Shown here: positions 26,180-36,105 of the stretch, piece after piece
Layout: each line of letters begins with the position of its first letter
How positions within the stretch are numbered: the stretch's first letter is position 1
NCBI GenBank assembly: GCA_002496565.1
Contig: DAKJ01000017.1
Coordinates: 112,059 to 176,058, forward strand
Length of the DNA stretch: 64,000 bases
DNA from: Methanosarcina sp. UBA289
GTDB lineage: Archaea > Halobacteriota > Methanosarcinia > Methanosarcinales > Methanosarcinaceae
Reading direction: 5' to 3'
The notes under the pieces: generated by a model
What the model was told of the DNA's origin: nothing
The model's input: the letters and a program-made list of their open reading frames with translations, nothing else
Database searches by the model: none
Position numbers and translations under genes: made by a program

Positions 26180-28552
26180 ATTCAGACATTTTTTGAAAAA
26201 GTTGGTGTATTCATTCACAACAATCATTTTTCCATACTCCTGGTAGCTTTCCTGTTCATAATACTATCAATACAGGGAGCACAGCTTATTGAGATGAAAT
26301 CAGGAACAGAAACCTTTGTTGGGAAAGATTCTCCTCTCTACCAAGATTACGATCACCTTTATCAAAAAATATTCCAGACGCAATCTATTGTGGTAATGGT
26401 AGAGGGCAACGAGGTAAAGAGTGCTGACCTGATGAAGGCTGTAGACAGGTTAGAACACCAGATCCAGGCAACGAATGGAGTGACTGAGACTACAAGCCCT
26501 GCTTCACTGATCAAAACAATCAATTACCAAATGACAGGGAGGTATGAACTTCCTGATACTGATGAAGAAATAAAAGCTATAGTAGATGGAAACCCTAAGG
26601 TTTTCGGACAGATTATTCCTGACAATACTCATATGATGATTTCGGTAGTCATGGCTGGTTCGGCTAGCGAAAAAACACAGGAAGACATCCTTACTGCCAC
26701 TGAAGGTGCAGTTTCTTTTGCGGACTTTCCACCTTCTTATAATATTATTGTTACTGGCGATCCGGCATTCGGTATTTCCATGAACTATGAGATGAGCTCA
26801 AGTATGGGTATACTGCTGGGGCTTTCAGCCGTTTTCATGATTATTGTACTGCTTCTCGTATTCAGGCACGTCCGCTGGTGCCTTCTCCCTCTGCCGATAG
26901 TTCTTCTTGGTATTGTTTACACCTTCGGAGCTATGGGTTATATAGGAATTCCTATGTCCATGGTTTCCATGGCTGCATTCCCTATCCTTATAGGCGTAGG
27001 GATTGACTATGCCATTCAGTTCCATAACCGACTTGAAGAGGAGCTGCAAGAAAAAGGGAACAAAACAACGGCAGTTATAGAAACCGTAAAGCATACTGGG
27101 CCTGCAGTTCTCACAGCTTTAGCAATGACAGCCCTTGGATTTTTCTCCCTTTTTACATCCACCGTGCCAATGATCCAGGATTTTGGAAAATTGCTAATGA
27201 TAGGCGTTTTAATGTGTTACTTCTCCTCTATCTTCGTGGGGGTTATAACGATTTCTTTATTTGATAAATACTCGGATAAAAACCCCCTGAGAAAAATAGC
27301 AAATAAGATAAAACCTGCAAATCCGGAAAGGAAAAGAGAGATTGAGAAAAAGGAAAAAGCTGAGGACGGAAGTGAAGGCGACCGTCTAATAGGGAGAGTT
27401 CTCAAGAAAACCACTGATCTAACTATCAAATATGATGTTATCGTATTGGGAGTTGCACTCTTGCTCTGTTTTGGCGGCCTTTACCTCGACCGGTCCGTAC
27501 CTATTCAGACTGACGTTGAAACCTTTGTGCCTCAGGACATGCCTTCACTTGTGGATCTTCGCCACATGGGAAATATCATGGGCAATAGCGATGAATTAAA
27601 TCTTATCATCAAGGTTAAGGATACAGCTAATCCGGATGTCCTTAAGTGGATTGACCAGTTTTCCAAACATGAAGTAGCGACCAATAGCCACATTTACAGC
27701 GCTTCGAGTATCGTGTCACTGGTAAAGGAAAGAAATGGTGGGGTAATTCCCGATACCAGTCAGGAAATAGAGAATATTTACTCCGAAATTCCGGAGACAC
27801 AGAAAGACCGCTATATGTACGGGAAGAATATGCTTCTCCTGAACTTTGATATAGGGAATGCGGTTTCGGACATAAAGGTAACAGGTATCGAGGAACTCAC
27901 GAATATTGTCAAGCAGGATATGCAATGGATGCCGGCTCCAGCAGGCACTGATGTCACGATTACCGGAAATTCTGTTGTATATATAGAGGTTATCTCTGCT
28001 CTTACCAGCGGAAGAATAGCAATGACTTTCCTTGGCCTGATTCTTGTGCTCGGAGGGCTTCTTGTTGTATACAGAGACTGGGTCAAAGCCCTGGTTCCTG
28101 TAATCCCAATGTTAATAGTTATTGGCTGGTCAGGAGGAGTCATGAGCTTTCTTAATATCAGCTATACTCCCCTCACAGCAACCCTGGGAGCTCTGATACT
28201 GGGAGTTGGGTCCGAATATGCTATCCTCATGATGGAACGTTACTTTGAAGAAAAGGACAAAGGAGCAAGTCCTTTAGAGGCTATCGAGATGACCAGTTCC
28301 AAAATAGGAAGTGCAATTGTTGCTTCAGGAGCCACTACAGTATTCGGGTTTATGGCCTTGCTTGCTTCTCCTTTCCCTATAATAACTGACTTCGGTACAG
28401 TTACAGTTATCGATGTCTTGCTGGCTCTCCTAGCAACATTTGTAGTCTTTCCTCCGCTTATTATTACTTTTGATACCTGGCGAGATCGAAGAAAAGGTCT
28501 CAGGACGGCAAAGACAGAGACAAAAAAACAAACTTCGGAGACCAAGATATGA
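26180..28552 (+). CDS. RND exporter, HAE3 (MmpL-like) family, ATT start
   Basis: A 790-residue RND-superfamily transporter of the archaeal HAE3 type, with two repeats each made of one helix, an extracellular domain and five helices. Key motifs are GVGIDYAIQFHNR in repeat 1 and LGVGSEYAILMMERY in repeat 2. The first ATG, GTG or TTG in frame is at 26294, which would delete helix 1. The open frame reaches back to 26165 and encodes that helix (FSILLVAFLFIIL). GGGAGG (26166-26171) stands eight bases before an ATT at 26180, so ATT is the probable start. Its stop codon overlaps the ATG of the next gene, indicating coupled translation. Substrates are probably lipids or other hydrophobic compounds. 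Confidence 0.85.
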   Translation: MQTFFEKVGVFIHNNHFSILLVAFLFIILSIQGAQLIEMKSGTETFVGKDSPLYQDYDHLYQKIFQTQSIVVMVEGNEVKSADLMKAVDRLEHQIQATNGVTETTSPASLIKTINYQMTGRYELPDTDEEIKAIVDGNPKVFGQIIPDNTHMMISVVMAGSASEKTQEDILTATEGAVSFADFPPSYNIIVTGDPAFGISMNYEMSSSMGILLGLSAVFMIIVLLLVFRHVRWCLLPLPIVLLGIVYTFGAMGYIGIPMSMVSMAAFPILIGVGIDYAIQFHNRLEEELQEKGNKTTAVIETVKHTGPAVLTALAMTALGFFSLFTSTVPMIQDFGKLLMIGVLMCYFSSIFVGVITISLFDKYSDKNPLRKIANKIKPANPERKREIEKKEKAEDGSEGDRLIGRVLKKTTDLTIKYDVIVLGVALLLCFGGLYLDRSVPIQTDVETFVPQDMPSLVDLRHMGNIMGNSDELNLIIKVKDTANPDVLKWIDQFSKHEVATNSHIYSASSIVSLVKERNGGVIPDTSQEIENIYSEIPETQKDRYMYGKNMLLLNFDIGNAVSDIKVTGIEELTNIVKQDMQWMPAPAGTDVTITGNSVVYIEVISALTSGRIAMTFLGLILVLGGLLVVYRDWVKALVPVIPMLIVIGWSGGVMSFLNISYTPLTATLGALILGVGSEYAILMMERYFEEKDKGASPLEAIEMTSSKIGSAIVASGATTVFGFMALLASPFPIITDFGTVTVIDVLLALLATFVVFPPLIITFDTWRDRRKGLRTAKTETKKQTSETKI

Positions 28553-29694
28553 TACAAGTGCCCATAAAACTAAGGCAAAAAATAATTAGAAAAACAGCTA
28601 TACTTGCGTTAATCCTGTTAATATTGTCAGTGACCTCATTTCCAGCCCTCGGAGATGACGAAAATGACGAAACAAACTTCCTTATTCCGGAGCATGGGTA
28701 CACTGTAGACTACTACAGGAGTTACGGGGAGCCAGATATCAACGCTTCAATTACAGGAAATCCCGAGCTCAACAGGGGAGATACTGCAGACCTGCAGATA
28801 AAAATCGCGAATGATGGAGTGATAGATGGTTTCCAGAGACTTAACGTAAACCAGAATAAGATTCCAGACTCTGCTGAGGAAACGATTGCACTAGAAGAGA
28901 TGGGAGAAGAAAAAGAATGTACAACAGCAAAAAATATTGAAGCTACTCTTCAGTCGGGAACTGAGTACATTGAAATCGAGCCTACAGCCAGTTTTCAGAG
29001 TTTGGAAGAACTTGAAACCGGACACACGGCAACCCTAAACTACACTCTAAAAATCGACGACAACATACCTGCTGGGAATTATGAACTTTTTCTGCCTGTG
29101 AAATATCAATATCAGGCAAACGTCCTAACTGTAACTTCGAATGCAATAAACCTGGGAATCATGGATATGGATTATACCAGAGATTACAAAACGAAAAACC
29201 AAACTCTCAGAATCCCGGTTTCCATAAAGAGTGAACCTAAATTTGAAGTGACCAATGTCTCTGGAAGCCTTATGCAGGGAGAGAGCAAAGTCATTGAAGT
29301 TACCTATAAAAACACCAGAGAAAACGTAGCAAAGGATGCCTTGGCCCGGATAATTGTTATGAGTCCCCTGAGTACTGAAAAGTCTACAGTAAGACTCGGG
29401 GATATAGGTCCAGGGGAGAGCAAGACTGCTAAATTCCAAATTTTGGCAAGCCAGAAAGCCGTTGTGAAAAATTACGGCATAAATAGCGAAATAAAGTATA
29501 TTGATGAGGATGGGGAAACTTCCTTTTCAGAAAATATGAAAGTGAACTTACCCCTTGAAGCCTCAGAGAAGAAATTTAGCATGAAGGGTGTAGCAATCAT
29601 ACTAATTTTCCTTATCGCCTTTTATCAGATAGTAAATGTGCACCGGAAAAGAAACAAGAACAACGAGAATACTTCAGGTGATAAGAATGATTAA
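28549..29694 (+). CDS. COG1361-type exported protein, partner of RND exporter (1)
   Basis: A 381-residue exported protein whose ATG overlaps the RND stop codon by four bases. Residues 14-35 are a signal helix (ILALILLILSVTSFPALG region). Two or three Ig-like CARDB/NEW3 beta domains follow; typical turns are KIANDGVIDGF, EVTYKNTRENVAKDA and LGDIGPGESKTAKF. It ends in one helix (GVAIILIFLIAFYQIV) and a basic tail, so it is anchored with its bulk outside the cell. It is a clear paralogue of the next gene and of the COG1361 protein beside the ABC exporter. A role as the outer accessory subunit of the RND pump is inferred from the overlap. Confidence 0.8.
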   Translation: MIQVPIKLRQKIIRKTAILALILLILSVTSFPALGDDENDETNFLIPEHGYTVDYYRSYGEPDINASITGNPELNRGDTADLQIKIANDGVIDGFQRLNVNQNKIPDSAEETIALEEMGEEKECTTAKNIEATLQSGTEYIEIEPTASFQSLEELETGHTATLNYTLKIDDNIPAGNYELFLPVKYQYQANVLTVTSNAINLGIMDMDYTRDYKTKNQTLRIPVSIKSEPKFEVTNVSGSLMQGESKVIEVTYKNTRENVAKDALARIIVMSPLSTEKSTVRLGDIGPGESKTAKFQILASQKAVVKNYGINSEIKYIDEDGETSFSENMKVNLPLEASEKKFSMKGVAIILIFLIAFYQIVNVHRKRNKNNENTSGDKND

Positions 29695-30739
29695 AAAAGG
29701 GAGTATCGCTGCAATTGCAACCGTTTTTATGATGTTGCTTGCAACTGTGCCTGTAGAGGCAGCCATATCTGAAAATTTTGATCTTGATGACAACTACTAC
29801 ACAGTCTATGGAGGACCTCAGATCGAAGCCAGTGTGATTGGAGATAACGAGTACTCCAGAGGAGATACGGTTACCTTGAACTTTGGACTTGTTAACAAAG
29901 GAGTTATCAGCGGTTTTGAATCTGAAAAGGACGCTGACACTGCCGTTGATACTGTTCTTCAACAGTCTGAAATGAAGTACGAAACTCAGGCTGTGACAGC
30001 TGTTGGGATTCTTGCAACTCTTGAATCTGACAATCCATATATAAAAGTAAAATCTGGTCCTCAACAGGCAGGTACCCTTGAGCAGGGTAAACAGGGAGCA
30101 AGCCCTACTAAGTTCACCATTGAAATTAGTAAAAAAACTCCTGCAGGTACATATCCCTTGAACCTGAATCTTTCGTACAAATACCAGAACAACGTGCAGG
30201 TAAGTGGAGATGAGTACGATACTTCCACTGGTCTGGTGACTAATCAGGGAGTAGGTATCTGGTACGAAAACTCAACCGAGAACCAGACCGTATTTGTGCA
30301 GGTAAAGAATGAACCTTACTTTGAGGTCACAAATGTAACAGGCAACCTTTACCCTGATGAAGGTGGTATGCTTGAAGTGACCTATAAGAATGTAGGTGAA
30401 GAACCTGCAAATGATGCAACTGTAAGAGTCAGTGCAAGCGACCCCTTCAGCACAACCGACGACCAGGCTTACCTCGGAAACCTGAAACCTGGAGAAAGTG
30501 CTGTAGCAGTCTTTGATATGGATGTGGACGAGACCGCAACCCCGAAACCTTACTCATTAAACAGCGAAGTCCTCTATGAAGATACAGAAGGTCACGACCA
30601 AATTTCCGATAGTGTTAAAATAAACACTGAAGTCTTGCCTGCTGAAAAGAAGCTTCCGGGATACCAGCTTGGAACAGGAATTACATTCATAGCTCTTGCA
30701 GCTCTGTTTGTAGTCTTCAGGAAAAGGAAACAGGATTGA
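29687..30739 (+). CDS. COG1361-type exported protein, partner of RND exporter (2)
   Basis: A 350-residue paralogue of the preceding gene. The ATG at 29687 has AGGTGA six bases upstream and overlaps the previous stop codon by eight bases; an upstream GTG at 29636 has no site. A signal peptide (IAAIATVFMMLLATVPVEA) precedes YYTVYGGPQIEASVIG, which is shared with the YYRSYGEPDINASITG of its neighbour. Ig-like domains with VTYKNVGEEPANDA and LGNLKPGESAVAVF follow. A C-terminal helix (TGITFIALAALFVVF) ends in RKRKQD, similar to an archaeal membrane-anchor signal. The end of the operon is marked by a hairpin and T-tract. Confidence 0.8.
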   Translation: MIKKGSIAAIATVFMMLLATVPVEAAISENFDLDDNYYTVYGGPQIEASVIGDNEYSRGDTVTLNFGLVNKGVISGFESEKDADTAVDTVLQQSEMKYETQAVTAVGILATLESDNPYIKVKSGPQQAGTLEQGKQGASPTKFTIEISKKTPAGTYPLNLNLSYKYQNNVQVSGDEYDTSTGLVTNQGVGIWYENSTENQTVFVQVKNEPYFEVTNVTGNLYPDEGGMLEVTYKNVGEEPANDATVRVSASDPFSTTDDQAYLGNLKPGESAVAVFDMDVDETATPKPYSLNSEVLYEDTEGHDQISDSVKINTEVLPAEKKLPGYQLGTGITFIALAALFVVFRKRKQD

Positions 30740-30776
30740 AGTTAAGTTTTGAGTTACAGGATACAGAAAACCTGAA

Positions 30777-30807
30777 AGTAGCCTTTTAACAGGGCTACTA
30801 TTTTTTT
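30777..30807 (+). terminator. Hairpin and T-tract after RND operon
   Basis: AGTAGCC (30777-30783) pairs with GGCTACT (30793-30799) around a nine-base loop and is followed by ATTTTTTT. It lies 37 bases after the last stop codon of the exporter operon. Confidence 0.7.
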
Positions 30808-30820
30808 GGAGATGACTGAA

Positions 30821-30900
30821 ATCATTTTTCTGTCAAATCATTTTTCTGTCAAATCATTTTTCTGTCAAATCATTTTTCTGTCAAATCATCATTCTGTTAC
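30821..30900. repeat. 16-bp tandem repeat, four copies and a partial fifth
   Basis: ATCATTTTTCTGTCAA occurs at 30821, 30837, 30853 and 30869 without change, then once more in altered form (ATCATCATTCTGTTAC). It follows directly after the terminator of the RND operon. The remaining bases up to 31354 hold no gene. Confidence 0.9.
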
Positions 30901-31354
30901 ATATTAATTATCTAAAGCGTTCTATCTCATACAGTTCCAATATATCCGCATCACTTCACATTTCCACCAATCCATAGCTGTTTTTTGATTTCAGGAAACT
31001 GTTTAAATATTTTTCCTGCTGTAGTACTTATTATAGTTTGCATGGTTTTTGAAGAAAAGAAAATCAAGATAATATGCTATAAGAGATAATATAGACCAAA
31101 GATATATCCACGGAGTCAGAGGAAAATCTATAGAAGCAGAGAAAAGGGATAGAGGTAGGGAGCAAATAGGAGTTACATAAGAGTTACAATCATTATTAAT
31201 TTGCCTCATTAACAAACAGGACAATGCCTGGCTTCAGAGTTTGGGGTTTTAGAAGTCAGGCGGTTTGAAATCCAGGTATTTCTTTTTAATTCTTATCTCC
31301 AGAACATGAGACTTAAATGGGTAAAGTCTGAAGAGAAGATGAGGGAGAATAAAA

Positions 31355-33757
31355 GTGGAGAGATTTGTTTCTCAGAATCCTGATCCTGTACTGAGGATCA
31401 ATGGTGATGAAAGAGTTATTTATTCGAATAAGGCAGGTGAGCTCTTCCTTCATGAATGGAACATAAGAGTAGGGGAGAAAGTACCTATATCCATTGGAAA
31501 CCTTTCAAAAAGAGTAATTTCCCGAAAGTATCCCGAAAAAATACAAATCAAGGTTGGAAAAAGAATTTATCTGGCCTCATTTTACCCTCTCGAAGAAGAT
31601 AAACAGGTGGAAGTCTATGGATTTGACATAACTGACTATAATAAACTAAAAGAAAAACTTCAGATCAAAGAGAAACAGTATGATGCATTAAACCAGATGG
31701 GAAGAATAGCTCTCAGGCGTGAAAGCCTGCAAGCTTTCATGGATGAAAGTGCAAATCTGACTGCAAAATCTCTTGATATCGAATATAGTAATATCCTTGA
31801 ATATCTACCTGATGGAAATTTCCTGCTCAGGGCAGGAACAGGCTGGAAGCCGGGTCTTGTAGGAGAAGCCATTATCAATGGGAGTAATAAATACCAGGCA
31901 GGGTACACTTTATTTTCAAAAATCCCGGTAATCGTAAGAGATTTCAAAAAGGAAGAACGATTTGAGGCTCCAACTCTCCTGAAAGAGCACGATATAGCCA
32001 GTGGAGTAAGTGTTGTTATAGGCAAAATAGAAAAACCCTTTGGGGTATTGAGTGTTCACTCAAAAAAACCGAGAAGATTTACTACAGATGACACGTATTT
32101 CCTTAGCTCGGTAGCTTTCCTTATTTCTGAAGTAATCGAGCGGAGACGTGCTGAAGAAGAATTGCGCCAGTATAAGGAAAGACTTGAGGAGCTTGTTAAA
32201 GAAAGGACTTCCGAACTTGTAAGAACAAATGAAAGGCTTATTGAGGAGATCTCAGGGCGTAAGCGGGTAGAGAAAGACCTTCAGAACAATGTGTATTTTC
32301 TGGAGACCTTCCTTGATGCCATACCTTCTCCGGTATTTTACAGAAATCTCGAGGGAATCTATCAAGGCTGCAACGAAATGTTTGCCCATATACTTGGTTT
32401 TCCCAAAGAAAGAGTAATAGGACACTCGATGTTTGAGTTCAGGGATCAGTTTTCAAAAGCTATCGAAATCTCTACTTTTTATGACAGGCTACTTCTTGAG
32501 GAAGGCAAAAGCATATCTCACGAATTGAAAGTCAGGTCCGCCATAGATGGAAATGAAAGGGATTTTCTTGTCCACAGGGCTACTTACAGCAATATATCAG
32601 GAGAGATAATCGGGATAGTCGGTGTGATGCTTGATATTACCGAACGTAAAAAAGCCGAGCAGGCCCTTACCGACTATGCAGCTGAACTTGAGCGGTCTAA
32701 TAAACGTAAAGAGGAGCTGGAAATGGTAATTAATAGTAGTCCTGTAATCGTTTTTTTATGGAAATATGAGGAGGGCTGGCCGATTGAATTTGTTTCTGAG
32801 AATGTTACCAGATTGGGGTATGAGGTGAAGGATTTTACCTCAAAAGGGCTTCTTTATAGAGATATCGTGTATCTCGAAGATCTGGAAAAAGTAGCTGACG
32901 AGCTTAATATGTATGTTGAAGCCGGCTACTCGGATTATACCTCGGAATATAGGATTTTCACAAAATCCGGGGAGATCCGCTGGGTTGACGAAAGGACGGT
33001 TATCCAGCGCGATGAGAATGGGGAAATCCATCTTCAGGGCATCATCTTGGACATAACCGAACATAAAAAAGCCGAGAATGCGCTTCTCCAGATGGAGGAA
33101 ATTCGCAAAAAAGAAATTCATCACCGCATCAAGAATAATTTGCAGGTAATCTCCTCCCTCCTGAGCCTCCAGGCCGAGCATTTCAGTGACAAGAAGGTAA
33201 GGGAATCTTTTCAGGACAGCCAGAACCGAGTTATATCGATGTCTCTAATTCATGAAGAGCTATATAAAACTGGCGAAATCGGGAATTTTGAAACCTTTGA
33301 TTTTAAAGCGTACCTCCAGAAACTTGCAAATGAACTTTTCAGATCATATCTGGTAGGCAATCAGGATATTCACTTAAAACTGGACATAGAAAGTATTTTT
33401 CTTGGAATGGACACCGGAATTCCATTGGGAATTATCATTAATGAACTTGTATCCAACTCATTAAAACACGCTTTTCCTGCAGGACGAAAAGGAGAAATCC
33501 AGATTAAGCTCCATAAGATAGAGGACAAAAAAATCATGGGTGAGGATAGAGATACCGGCAGGCGCGAAAGCTCTGAATTTTTGCTGGTTGTCTCGGACAA
33601 CGGAGTGGGAATTCCAGATAACATAGATTTCAGGCATACCTCCTCTCTCGGGTTTCAGCTTGTAAGTATACTTGTAGACCAGATAGAAGGTAGTATTGAG
33701 CTTGTAAGAGGAGCAGGGACAGAATTCAGGATAAAATTCAGGGAAGATATCTATTAA
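31355..33757 (+). CDS. PAS/GAF sensor histidine kinase (HisKA_2 type)
   Basis: An 800-residue cytoplasmic sensor kinase without membrane helices. A PAS-like N-terminal region (1-95), a GAF domain (about 115-265), a coiled coil (265-310) and two PAS domains (about 318-435 and 455-580, each ending VMLDITERKKAEQAL or ILDITEHKKAENAL) precede the kinase core. The phospho-acceptor is in KEIHHRIKNNLQVISSLLSL, the HisKA_2 box. The ATPase has NELVSNSLKHAFP (N box) and VVSDNGVGIP (G1 box). The start is GTG with GAGGGAG seven bases upstream. No response regulator lies next to it. The signal is unknown; soluble PAS/GAF kinases in methanogens often bind heme, but no evidence for that is visible. Confidence 0.92.
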   Translation: MERFVSQNPDPVLRINGDERVIYSNKAGELFLHEWNIRVGEKVPISIGNLSKRVISRKYPEKIQIKVGKRIYLASFYPLEEDKQVEVYGFDITDYNKLKEKLQIKEKQYDALNQMGRIALRRESLQAFMDESANLTAKSLDIEYSNILEYLPDGNFLLRAGTGWKPGLVGEAIINGSNKYQAGYTLFSKIPVIVRDFKKEERFEAPTLLKEHDIASGVSVVIGKIEKPFGVLSVHSKKPRRFTTDDTYFLSSVAFLISEVIERRRAEEELRQYKERLEELVKERTSELVRTNERLIEEISGRKRVEKDLQNNVYFLETFLDAIPSPVFYRNLEGIYQGCNEMFAHILGFPKERVIGHSMFEFRDQFSKAIEISTFYDRLLLEEGKSISHELKVRSAIDGNERDFLVHRATYSNISGEIIGIVGVMLDITERKKAEQALTDYAAELERSNKRKEELEMVINSSPVIVFLWKYEEGWPIEFVSENVTRLGYEVKDFTSKGLLYRDIVYLEDLEKVADELNMYVEAGYSDYTSEYRIFTKSGEIRWVDERTVIQRDENGEIHLQGIILDITEHKKAENALLQMEEIRKKEIHHRIKNNLQVISSLLSLQAEHFSDKKVRESFQDSQNRVISMSLIHEELYKTGEIGNFETFDFKAYLQKLANELFRSYLVGNQDIHLKLDIESIFLGMDTGIPLGIIINELVSNSLKHAFPAGRKGEIQIKLHKIEDKKIMGEDRDTGRRESSEFLLVVSDNGVGIPDNIDFRHTSSLGFQLVSILVDQIEGSIELVRGAGTEFRIKFREDIY

Positions 33758-34414
33758 TAAAGTTCTTATTATTTGCCATAAACGTTATTATATCAATCTG
33801 TAAGCTCGGACAGAATGATCTAGATTCTTTTGTTAATTCTGTGTTTTGTTTCAAGAACTTTATGATTAATTCTGAGTGGATAAGGGTTCTTTCTCGCAAT
33901 AAGAAGTACCATCGATAATGATAACATTAAAATCGGAATATGCAATCTGATCCTTTGATAATATAATTTAAAGGAAAAGACAAAGAATTTTAACTCTTTT
34001 CGTTATTTTTACTTCTTATTCAGTTAATTTAAATAATATTAAAGCTTTATTTATTAAATGGGAATATATAATAAACAATCTTATGAAATCATGGATGGAG
34101 TAAGTATTAAGAATCGCGTTTTTCCACTGCGTTTCTTATCATGGTTCGTACCATTGTTTTATTGAGCTTTAAATGGGGAGAGCTTTTATTCAATAAATGC
34201 ACGGAAACTCAGGTTATATGCGAAACTCATATCTTTTCAGGCTTTTTTGTAATGAAAGCCTGTAAGACTTTTAATAAGCAGACCTTTACGAAATCAAAAA
34301 TTTCACAGCGAACATTATAAAATAATTGATCAAAGGAAAATTCTCAAAACCTGCTCTGGTAATCGAGAATCCGTGCGTCACTATCAGACTTATTAGTTAA
34401 AGTCAGGTAAGAGC
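33758..34414. other. Intergenic, no gene seen
   Basis: A 657-base AT-rich space. ATGGT TCGT ACCAT near 34140-34155 forms a small hairpin. TATA-like sequence occurs near 34060 and 34315. No reading frame of note, no repeat family and no tRNA are visible. Confidence 0.35.
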
Positions 34415-35884
34415 ATGAGATCAACAAAATCTATTTGCCCTGAATGCAAAAAAATAATTACGGCCTCAATTTTTGAGGAAAATGGAAAAATAATTATTGA
34501 AAAAAACTGTTCCGAGCATGGAAACTTCAGGGACATATACTGGTCAGATGCTGAACTCTACAGAAGGTTCGAAAATTATTCATATGTTGGAACCGGAGTT
34601 TCGTGTTTCCAAACTGACAATTCTACAAATTGTCCTTTTGATTGCGGGCTCTGTCCTGCTCATGAAACTGGAACTTTGCTTGCAAATATTGATGTCACCA
34701 ATAGATGCAACCTTGCATGCCCAATCTGTTTTGCAAACGCAAGAGAGAAAGGCGCTATCTATGAGCCTGACTTTGAGGAAATCCGGAAGATGATGGAAAC
34801 GCTCAGAAAAGAAAGACCCGTTCCCTGCCCTGCCATTCAGTTTTCAGGTGGAGAACCAACAATAAGGAACGATCTTCCTGAGATCATTGAACTGGCAGAA
34901 GAGCTGGGTTTCTTGCAGATTCAGCTTGCAAGTAATGGAATTCGCCTTGCAAAAAGCCCCGAATACTGTAAAAAGCTTAAGGAGGCCGGGCTACAAACTA
35001 TTTATCTTTCTTTTGACGGAACTACTCCAGACCCATATATCAAAACTCGGGGTTTTAACGCCTTTCCTTTAAAGAAAAAAGCCATTGAGAACTGCAGGGA
35101 TTTTGGACCGGATAGCATTGTGCTTGTGCCTACTCTTGTAAAAGGTATAAACGATTCCCAGGTCGGAGACATCCTCCGTTTTGCAGCCGAATATCCTGAC
35201 ATTATAAAAGGAGTAAACTTCCAGCCTATTGCATTTACAGGAAGAGTTGACCAGTCCCAGCGAGAGGAGCAAAGGATTACTATACCCGATGTGCTGAAGC
35301 TTGTAGAAGAACAAACAAATGGAGAAATCCCCTGTAATGCTTGGTATCCTGTTCCTTCTGTGGTCCCCATAAGCCGTTTTTTATCAGCCGTGAAGAAAGT
35401 TCCGTTCCCGGAGTTTACAGTCCATCAGCACTGCGGGGCTGGAACTTATCTGTTCTTTGAAGAAGGACATTTTATCCCGATTACAAATTTTATTAATGTT
35501 GATGGCTTTTTTGAGTTCTTAGATAAAATAACCTCCGGGATAAATGGGAAAGGAAGCCGAGTCCTAACTCTTGCAAAAGTCATAAGGGAAATACCAGGAT
35601 ATATTGATGAAAGCAGGGGGCCAAAATCGATAAATATAACTCGCATGATTCTCGATGTACTTAAATCCGGGGATAAAGAAAACACAGCTCGTTTCCATAG
35701 AAACGCCCTGTTTATAGGAGTAATGCACTTTCAGGATCTCTATAATATAGACCTTGAAAGGATCAAAAAATGCGGAGTTCATTATTCTACACCAGATGGT
35801 AGGATAATTCCTTTCTGCACATACAACACGCTTTATAGGGATTCGGTTGAACTTAAATTCTCAATACCTTATACTAAAGAATAA
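34415..35884 (+). CDS. Radical SAM protein of the Tes/MJ0619 family
   Basis: A 489-residue radical SAM enzyme. The N-terminus has a Cys knuckle (CPECKK, then CSEHGNF) and YWSDAELYRRFENY; a second cluster of Cys (CPFDCGLCPAH) precedes the SAM motif CNLACPICFANA (CxxxCxxC) near residue 99. FSGGEPT is the GGE SAM-binding motif. More Cys follow near the C-terminus (HQHCGAGTY, KKCGVHY, PFCTYN). This architecture matches the MJ0619 family, which includes the archaeal tetraether lipid synthase Tes that couples archaeol chains. Methanosarcina genomes carry paralogues, so whether this copy is Tes itself cannot be decided. It stands alone. Confidence 0.8.
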   Translation: MRSTKSICPECKKIITASIFEENGKIIIEKNCSEHGNFRDIYWSDAELYRRFENYSYVGTGVSCFQTDNSTNCPFDCGLCPAHETGTLLANIDVTNRCNLACPICFANAREKGAIYEPDFEEIRKMMETLRKERPVPCPAIQFSGGEPTIRNDLPEIIELAEELGFLQIQLASNGIRLAKSPEYCKKLKEAGLQTIYLSFDGTTPDPYIKTRGFNAFPLKKKAIENCRDFGPDSIVLVPTLVKGINDSQVGDILRFAAEYPDIIKGVNFQPIAFTGRVDQSQREEQRITIPDVLKLVEEQTNGEIPCNAWYPVPSVVPISRFLSAVKKVPFPEFTVHQHCGAGTYLFFEEGHFIPITNFINVDGFFEFLDKITSGINGKGSRVLTLAKVIREIPGYIDESRGPKSINITRMILDVLKSGDKENTARFHRNALFIGVMHFQDLYNIDLERIKKCGVHYSTPDGRIIPFCTYNTLYRDSVELKFSIPYTKE

Positions 35885-36014
35885 ATCGGATAGCAGTAAT
35901 GTAAACACAGAGGAAGAATAAGAGTCAGCGGGAAGAATAAGAGTCAGTGATTGGAATCAAAGATGAGAAAAGTGCTACAAATCATCGAATGGTTGTTAAA
36001 ATAATGACCAAGAA

Positions 36015-36105
36015 GGTTATCAAAAAAGGGTTATCAAAAAAAGGTTATCAAAAAAAGGTTATCAAAAAAAGGTTATCAAAAAAAGGTTATCAAAAAAAGG
36101 TTATC
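36015..36105. repeat. 14-bp tandem repeat, seven copies
   Basis: GGTTATC followed by six or seven A residues repeats seven times between 36015 and 36105, with spacing of 14 bases. It lies about 130 bases downstream of the radical SAM gene. Poly-A tracts spaced at 14 bases may bend DNA or simply be a slippage array. Confidence 0.9.
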
